From: RSA11 sp965652565
GTDB lineage: Bacteria > Actinomycetota > Thermoleophilia > Solirubrobacterales > 70-9
Reading direction: 5' to 3'
DNA: 11,823 nucleotides
NCBI GenBank assembly: GCA_965652565.1
Contig: CBFGWL010000085.1
Coordinates: forward strand, 1-11,823
A program made the position numbers and the translations under genes. The notes under the pieces were generated by a model, which saw only the letters and a list, made by a program, of their open reading frames with translations, had not been told where the DNA came from and made no database searches. Below, in pieces: positions 8,114-11,823 of the stretch. Within the stretch, counting starts at the first letter, position 1. Every line of letters begins with the position of its first letter.

Positions 8114-8124
8114 GTAGCCCTGAG

Positions 8125-8150
8125 CTACCCCCGCCGGGGGAAAACGAAAC
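8125..8150 (-). promoter_or_regulatory. SigB/SigF-type promoter of the sigma-SDR operon
   Basis: On the minus strand GTTTCG (8150-8145) is followed after 14 nt by GGGTAG (8130-8125). This matches the published SigB/SigF pattern (GTTT, 14-17 nt, GGGTA) at every key base. It lies in the 186-nt gap before a gene for a sigma factor of that family, which is the expected place for autoregulation. The predicted leader is about 120 nt. The rest of the gap holds only the leader repeat at 8097-8113. Confidence 0.65.
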
Positions 8151-8183
8151 TTGGGGCGGGGGTAGATCGGGCTCGCTCGGGAC

Positions 8184-8762
8184 TCAGCTCGCAGCGGTTT
8201 TCTCGCGCTGCTCAGCGTGTACGCCCTCGGCGATCTCCTCGACCATCTTCGCGCAGAACGCGTCGAGGTCATCGGGCTTGCGCGAGGTGACCAGGCCGCT
8301 GTCGACGACGACCTCGCGGTCGACCCAGTTGCCGCCCGCGTTGCGGATGTCGGTCTGCAGGCTGGGCCACGAGGTCAGCTCGCGGCCTTCGACCACGCCG
8401 GCCTCGACGAGCACCCAAGGCGCGTGGCAGATCGCGGCAACGGGCTTGCCCTGCTCGAAGAAGTCGCGGATGAAGGCGACCGCTTGCTCGTCCAGGCGCA
8501 GCGCGTCCGGATTCGCGACGCCCCCGGGCAGCACGAGGCCGTCGTAGTCGTCGGCGCTCGCCTCGCCCACGGGCTTGGTGACCTCGAATTCGTCCGCCTT
8601 GTCGAGGTGGTTGAACGCCTGGACCTTGCCGGCCTCGGGCGCCAGCAGCTCGAGCTGGGCGCCGGCCTGCTCGGCCGCTTGCCAGGGCCGTTCCAGCTCC
8701 ACCTGCTCGACCCCCTCGTTCGCCGTCAGAAATGCGATCCGCTTGCCGTCCAGTTCCGCCAT
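8184..8762 (-). CDS. DJ-1/PfpI-family class I glutamine amidotransferase-like protein
   Basis: The 192-aa product aligns end to end with PfpI-type proteins: FLTANEGVEQVEL (E19 in the place of the catalytic-site Glu), YDGLVLPGG (73-81), and the nucleophile elbow AICHAPW with C112-H113. After this come TSWPSLQTDIRNAGGNWVD and VTSRKPDDLDAF, also family landmarks. Members act as intracellular proteases, glyoxalases or deglycases and are common stress proteins; which activity applies here is unknown. I set the start at ATG 8762 because AAAGGAG lies 5 nt upstream and the family fold begins there. An in-frame ATG 60 nt further upstream would add a non-homologous tail and lies just downstream of the predicted -10. 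A SigB-type promoter candidate lies 53 nt upstream. Cytoplasmic. Confidence 0.92.
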   Translation of the reverse strand: MAELDGKRIAFLTANEGVEQVELERPWQAAEQAGAQLELLAPEAGKVQAFNHLDKADEFEVTKPVGEASADDYDGLVLPGGVANPDALRLDEQAVAFIRDFFEQGKPVAAICHAPWVLVEAGVVEGRELTSWPSLQTDIRNAGGNWVDREVVVDSGLVTSRKPDDLDAFCAKMVEEIAEGVHAEQREKTAAS

Positions 8763-8814
8763 CGGGACTCCTTTCGCTGGGTTGAAAGTCGCGTGCGCGT
8801 CCTTCACCCAACAG

Positions 8815-8840
8815 CTACCCACGGGGCCCTGCCCGGATTC
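8815..8840 (-). promoter_or_regulatory. SigB/SigF-type promoter candidate of the PfpI gene
   Basis: On the minus strand GAAT (8840-8837), 16 nt, GGGTAG (8820-8815). This fits the looser actinobacterial form GNNT-N14-16-GGGTA and has the same 16-nt spacer as the sigma-gene promoter. The predicted leader is about 45 nt and includes the AAAGGAG ribosome site. Confidence 0.45.
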
Positions 8841-8864
8841 ACCGGGGCCGCTGGTGCCGGTACT

Positions 8865-9143
8865 TCAGGCGGGGTCGGGCTCTTCTTCGCCCGGCCAGCG
8901 GCGGGTCTTGCCGTAGAACCAGACGCGCATCGCGTGATCAACGGCGCCGCGGACGAGCGTGAAGATCGCCCCCTCGATCGCCAGTGCCAGCGCCATGCGC
9001 TGCAGGTTGATGTAGCGATGCTCCGGCGCGGGCGGTTCCTCGTCGTCGATCTTCCCCCAGATCAGCCCGAAGACCTTCTTGCCGATCAGTCCGGCGAGGA
9101 AGCCGCTGATTACGGAGACCGGGATGAACAAGACCTTGGTCAC
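8865..9143 (-). CDS. DUF4235-family small membrane protein
   Basis: The 92-aa product has a hydrophobic N-terminal segment (VLFIPVSVISGFLAGLIG, 4-21), a Trp-containing loop with PPAP (37-40), a second hydrophobic segment (about 49-66, ALALAIEGAIFTLVRGAV), then KTRRWPG near the C terminus. This order (membrane segment, W, PPxP, membrane segment, K/R-T-x-x-x-PG) is that of DUF4235, an actinobacterial family of unknown function, often found near stress genes. The GTG at 9143 has no ribosome site upstream. The predicted transcript start is within a few bases of it, so the mRNA may be leaderless. It is divergent from the TPR-LuxR gene. Confidence 0.75.
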   Translation of the reverse strand: MTKVLFIPVSVISGFLAGLIGKKVFGLIWGKIDDEEPPAPEHRYINLQRMALALAIEGAIFTLVRGAVDHAMRVWFYGKTRRWPGEEEPDPA

Positions 9144-9152
9144 GCCGGGCGC

Positions 9153-9178
9153 GTACCCGCCGCGCCGGGGGCGTAATC
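9153..9178 (-). promoter_or_regulatory. SigB/SigF-type promoter candidate of the DUF4235 gene
   Basis: On the minus strand GATT (9178-9175), 16 nt, GGGTAC (9158-9153). GGGTAC is a preferred actinobacterial SigB -10. The -10 ends 9 nt before the GTG start, placing the transcript start at about 9143-9147. Confidence 0.5.
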
Positions 9179-9182
9179 GCCC

Positions 9183-9212
9183 TTGGCGGGGCAGGGTGGC
9201 CAGCGTTACGCT
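9183..9212 (+). promoter_or_regulatory. Weak candidate promoter of the TPR-LuxR gene
   Basis: TTGGCG (9183-9188), 18 nt, TACGCT (9207-9212). Each element matches the housekeeping consensus at only about half its positions. The predicted transcript would start about 5 nt before the ATG, which fits the missing ribosome site. The overlap with the divergent DUF4235 promoter is nearly complete. Confidence 0.25.
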
Positions 9213-9223
9213 CGCGCACGGCC

Positions 9224-10879
9224 ATGGCGCTTTCCAACCGCCTCGACGATGAGCTGCTGCGCGCCGGCAATGATGAGCTGACGGCGGGGAACTGGCGGGC
9301 GGCGCGCGCTTGCTTCGAGCGCGCCCTGCAGCAAGGGAACTCGGCCGAGGCGCTCGAGGGGCTCGGCTGGGCCGCCTGGTGGCTGGCCGACGCCGACGCG
9401 ACGTTCGACTCGCGGGAGCGTGCCTACCGTGCCTACCGGGAGCGCGGCGATGACATCGGCGCGGGGCGCGTCGCCACCTGGCTCGCCGCCGACTTTCGCG
9501 AGTTCCGCGGCGAGCTCGCGCTGGCGCGCGGGTGGCTCGAGCGCGCGCACCGGCTCCTCGATGATGAGCCGGAGGGTGTCGAGCATGGGTGGCTCGCGCT
9601 CACCGATGCCGACTTCGCCCTGAACCTCGACGCGGACCGCGATGCCTGCCTAGTTGCGGCCGAGCGCGCCGCGTCACTGGGCCGGCGGCTGGAGAGTCCC
9701 GACCTCGAGGCCGTCGGCCTGGCGCTCGAGGGCGTTGCGATGGTCGGCGCCGGCCAGCTGGAGGAGGGCATGCGGCGCCTCGACGAGGCGTCAGTGATCG
9801 CGGTGGGCGAGCAGCTGGAGGCCCCGCTCGCGTCGGGGTGGACGCTTTGCTGCCTGGTCTCGGCCTGCGAGAGCGTCGGCGACTTCGCCCGCGCCGCGGA
9901 GTGGTGCGCCGTGATGCGGCGCTTCACCGAGCGCTGGGGCGGTCGCCAGCTGGTGGGCGTGTGCCGTACGAGCTACGGACGGATCCTCGCGACGCGGGGC
10001 GAGTGGAACGCCGCCGAGGCCGAGCTCGCTGCCGCCCTCGAGGACTTCGCGGCGTCACGGCCGGGAATGGCGGCTGCCGGCCTGGTCCGCCTCGCGGAGC
10101 TGCGGGCCCGCCAAGGGCACTCCGACGAAGCGCGTGAGCTCTTCGAGCGCTCCGGCCCTGCCGGGTTGGTCGGGCTCGGCAATCTCGCGCTCGACGCCGG
10201 CGACGCGATCGAAGCCGTCGAGCTCGCCGAGCGCGCCCTCAGGCGGCTCCCGGCTTCCTCCCTGCTCGACCGGATGCCGGCGCTCGAGCTGCTCGCCCGG
10301 GCGCGCGCGGCGCGCGGCGAAGCCGATGCGGCAAAGCAAGCGATCGCCGTGCTCGAGCGCGCCGCCGGCCACTACTCGACCCCCTACCTGCGCGCGCGGG
10401 CCGCCGCCGCTGCAGCCGACGTCGCGGATCGCGCGGGCGACCACGAAGGCGCGCGCCGGCGCTACGAGGACGCGATCGACGACTTCGAGGACGGCGCCGC
10501 ACCGTACGACGCCGCGCTCGCGAGGTTGGGGCTCGCGCGGACGCTGCTCGCGCTCGGCCGTAACGAGCACGCCGAGCCGACAGCCCGCGCGGCGCGCGAG
10601 ACCTTTGCTCGCCTCGGCGCGACGCGCGACGCCGAACGGGCCGCCGAGCTGCTCGAGCGGAGCGAGCCGCGCGAGCGCCGAGGTCTCGGCGAGCTCACTG
10701 CGCGCGAGATCGAGGTCCTGCGCCTGGTCGCGCGCGGCATGAGCGACGCCCAGATCGCAGAAGAGCTCATCGTCAGCCCCCACACCGTGCACCGCCACAT
10801 CGCGAACATCCGGACGAAGCTGGACCTCCCATCCCGCGCGGCCGCCGTGGCATATGCGGCCCGGGAGGGGTTGTTGTAA
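9224..10879 (+). CDS. TPR-repeat transcriptional regulator with C-terminal LuxR-type HTH
   Basis: The 551-aa product is built almost wholly of Ala/Leu/Glu/Arg-rich helical pairs of TPR type, for example AGNWRAARACFERAL (about 21-35), GDFARAAEW, GEWNAAEAELAAALEDF, GHSDEARELFERSG and GDHEGARRRYEDAIDDF. It ends in a LuxR/GerE DNA-binding domain (about 488-551: LTAREIEVLRLVARGMSDAQIAEELIVSPHTVHRHI). No receiver domain and no Walker-A ATPase motif are present, so it is neither a response regulator nor a full MalT-type (LAL) regulator. The TPR part probably senses a protein or peptide ligand. The ATG at 9224 has no convincing ribosome site; the next in-frame ATG is far downstream and would remove TPR units. 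It is divergent from, and may share a control region with, the DUF4235 gene. Its targets are unknown. Confidence 0.88.
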   Translation: MALSNRLDDELLRAGNDELTAGNWRAARACFERALQQGNSAEALEGLGWAAWWLADADATFDSRERAYRAYRERGDDIGAGRVATWLAADFREFRGELALARGWLERAHRLLDDEPEGVEHGWLALTDADFALNLDADRDACLVAAERAASLGRRLESPDLEAVGLALEGVAMVGAGQLEEGMRRLDEASVIAVGEQLEAPLASGWTLCCLVSACESVGDFARAAEWCAVMRRFTERWGGRQLVGVCRTSYGRILATRGEWNAAEAELAAALEDFAASRPGMAAAGLVRLAELRARQGHSDEARELFERSGPAGLVGLGNLALDAGDAIEAVELAERALRRLPASSLLDRMPALELLARARAARGEADAAKQAIAVLERAAGHYSTPYLRARAAAAAADVADRAGDHEGARRRYEDAIDDFEDGAAPYDAALARLGLARTLLALGRNEHAEPTARAARETFARLGATRDAERAAELLERSEPRERRGLGELTAREIEVLRLVARGMSDAQIAEELIVSPHTVHRHIANIRTKLDLPSRAAAVAYAAREGLL

Positions 10880-10906
10880 GAGCGGCTCCACTTAGTGGCC
10901 GCCGCC

Positions 10907-10977
10907 CGGGCGTTGGTGGCGGCGGGCGAAGCCGGGGGTCGTTGCGTGACCCGAGCGTTGGCGGCGGCGGAGCCGGG
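10907..10977. repeat. Imperfect direct repeat of about 28 bp
   Basis: CGGGCGTTGGTGGCGGCGGG begins copy 1 at 10907, and CGAGCGTTGGCGGCGGCGG begins copy 2 at 10952. Both continue into AGCCGGGG, with a 4-nt insertion in copy 1. The offset is 45 bp. Low-complexity GC-rich sequence makes this only moderately notable. Confidence 0.5.
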
Positions 10978-11068
10978 GCGCTCCGCGCGGGCACGGGCCG
11001 GGTTGATGGGCAAGTAAGAGGGAGAGAGCTCGCGGGGGCGCGGGTTCGCAGCGTCTCTCGTGTGGCTT

Positions 11069-11108
11069 GGGGCACACGGCGCGCGCCTCGGGGCACACGG
11101 CGCGCGCC
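11069..11108. repeat. Perfect 19-bp tandem direct repeat
   Basis: GGGGCACACGGCGCGCGCC occurs at 11069-11087 and again at 11090-11108, a 21-bp period. Each copy ends in the palindrome GGCGCGCGCC, and the second copy with its right flank (GTGCC) can fold back on GGCAC. It lies just before the 71-bp array. Confidence 0.8.
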
Positions 11109-11126
11109 GTGCCGCCCGCCAACGCC

Positions 11127-11528
11127 GACGTTCAGCCCACGTGTTCGAAAACCGGCGATGAGAACTGAACGTCGTGCGAAACGCGGGCGGCATCCCCGAC
11201 GTTCAGCCCACGTAGTCGAAAACCGACGACCACGGCTGAACGTCTCGCGAAACGTGGCCGGCGGCACGGTCGTTCAGTCCACGTAGTCGAAAACCGGCGA
11301 CCAGGGCTGAAGCTCGCGCGGGGTGCGGCCGGCGGCCCCGACGTTCAGCCCTCGTAGTCGAAATCCGGCGACTACGGCTAAACCAGGCGCGAAACGCCAG
11401 CGTCAACGCCGACGTTCAGCCCACCTAGTCGATTTCCGGCGATCAGGGCTGAACGTCGTGCAGGGCGCGGCCGATGGCACGGTCGTTCAGCCCACGTGTT
11501 CGATATCCGGCGACTAGGGCTGAACGTT
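11127..11528. repeat. Array of six 47-bp imperfect palindromes at an exact 71-bp period
   Basis: Palindrome cores lie at 11127-11173, 11198-11244, 11269-11315, 11340-11386, 11411-11457 and 11482-11528. Each reads GACGTTCAGCCC on the left, a centre close to TAGTCGAAAACCGGCGACTA, then GGGCTGAACGTC on the right. The outer arms pair over 9-12 bp, and the inner TAGTCG/CGACTA can extend the stem around an 8-nt loop. The 24-nt spacers are also related (GCGAAACG, GCGGCCGGCGGC). GTTCAG recurs every 71 bp without a single net indel although copies differ at many positions. A 71-bp period is not a multiple of three, so this is not a protein repeat. Confidence 0.92.
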
Positions 11529-11597
11529 GCGGCGGACGGACGGGCGGGCGGGGGGCGGTCGCGGGTGACGGGATGGCGGGTTCGTCTCTCGGCTTGC

Positions 11598-11823
11598 GAT
11601 CGAACCCGTGATCTCGCTCCCTTATGTGACGAGATCGCGGGTTCGCGGGAGGGGTCGGATCGAAGCGGTGATCTCGTTGCGCTGCGTGACGTAATCGCGG
11701 GTTCGCGCGGCCCGCTCGCGCGAAGTCGCGAATACGACGACCCCATCGTCGAAATCACGCACTCGTGAACCGCGCTCCCGCGAGTTCGCGCTTACGACGA
11801 TGCCGTCGTCTTAACTGCGATCT
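11598..11823. repeat. Array of about four 60-bp imperfect palindromic units reaching the window edge
   Basis: Unit 1 folds as GAACCCGTGATCTCG (11602-11616), 13-nt loop, CGAGATCGCGGGTTC (11630-11644): 15 pairs including one G-T. Unit 2, exactly 60 bp on (11662-11704), keeps the plan with about 10 of 15 positions paired. Units 3 and 4 (from about 11718 and 11778) are more diverged. They share TACGACGA...TCGTC as an inner hairpin and are again 60 bp apart. A right half-unit may precede unit 1 (11565-11584, period 61). Because 60 is a multiple of three, both strands show a false 20-residue protein repeat. Confidence 0.8.

Larger units (their letters stand above)
10880..11823. other. Gene-free, repeat-bearing region
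   Basis: I see no credible gene after the LuxR-type stop. The open frames here lack ribosome sites, are low in complexity and cross the repeat arrays. Contents from left to right: a weak hairpin without a U tract just after the stop (GCGG-CT-CCAC-TTA-GTGG-CCGC, 10882-10902), GC-rich direct repeats (10907-10977 and 11069-11108), a 71-bp palindrome array (11127-11528), a G-rich stretch (11530-11597) and a 60-bp palindrome array running to the window edge. Confidence 0.7.

Noticed and set aside
8763..8822. Longer PfpI start at 8822
   Set aside because: It adds 20 residues not found in the family, and the start at 8762 has an AAAGGAG site 5 nt upstream.
11127..11528. CRISPR array
   Set aside because: Repeats differ from each other at many positions, spacers resemble one another, the repeats are 47-bp palindromes, and no cas gene is near.
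11127..11528. Tandem tRNA genes or tRNA-like units (71-bp period, TTCGAA core)
   Set aside because: There is no acceptor stem, anticodon arm or CCA-type end; the fold is one long hairpin.
11496..11768. 90-aa open frame with 20-residue repeats
   Set aside because: It starts inside the 71-bp array, has no ribosome site, and its repeats are a by-product of the 60-bp DNA period; the opposite strand shows the same effect.
11127..11823. Integron cassette array (attC sites) or plasmid iterons
   Set aside because: No cassettes, integrase or replication initiator gene is present. The palindromes are spaced too closely for gene cassettes.

Overview
The window is a very GC-rich chromosomal segment with actinobacterial character: strong GC bias at third codon positions, GTG and TTG starts, a SigB/SigF-type sigma factor, a DUF4235 protein, an MCE/MlaD protein and a TPR-LuxR regulator. 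The combination of a parallel beta-helix protein, a small lipoprotein and a ChoD-like GMC oxidoreductase suggests class Thermoleophilia (Solirubrobacterales-like). That placement is an inference from protein style, not from a marker gene.

Left part (1-4600). The 5' end of an MCE/MlaD-type gene runs off the left edge on the minus strand. It is divergent, across a 245-bp promoter region, from a plus-strand operon of three genes: a secreted right-handed beta-helix protein, a 133-aa lipoprotein whose start lies inside the beta-helix gene, and a GMC flavin oxidoreductase carrying a four-cysteine cluster. The operon probably makes an envelope-associated oxidation unit, but its substrate cannot be read from the sequence.

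Middle part (4597-9143), all minus strand. In order of transcription from the right: a small DUF4235 membrane protein, a DJ-1/PfpI-family protein, a SigB/SigF-family sigma factor followed 16 nt later by an extended-SDR epimerase-like protein, an Fe/Mn superoxide dismutase with a clear intrinsic terminator, and a serine-acetyltransferase-like hexapeptide protein. The last gene meets the GMC gene tail to tail, with the two stop codons interlocked in one CTAG. The DUF4235, PfpI and sigma genes are each preceded by a sequence matching the SigB/SigF promoter pattern GNNT-N16-GGGTA(G/C). This suggests a small general-stress regulon clustered around its own, apparently autoregulated, sigma factor.

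Right part (9224-11823). A 551-aa TPR protein with a C-terminal LuxR-type helix-turn-helix is followed by about 940 bp with no credible gene. This gap holds short GC-rich direct repeats and then two adjacent arrays of imperfect palindromes: six units at an exact 71-bp period (11127-11528), and about four units at an exact 60-bp period (from about 11598 to the right edge, possibly continuing). These hairpin arrays are the least explained and most unusual content of the window. No CRISPR, rRNA, tRNA, transposase or recognisable defence system was found.
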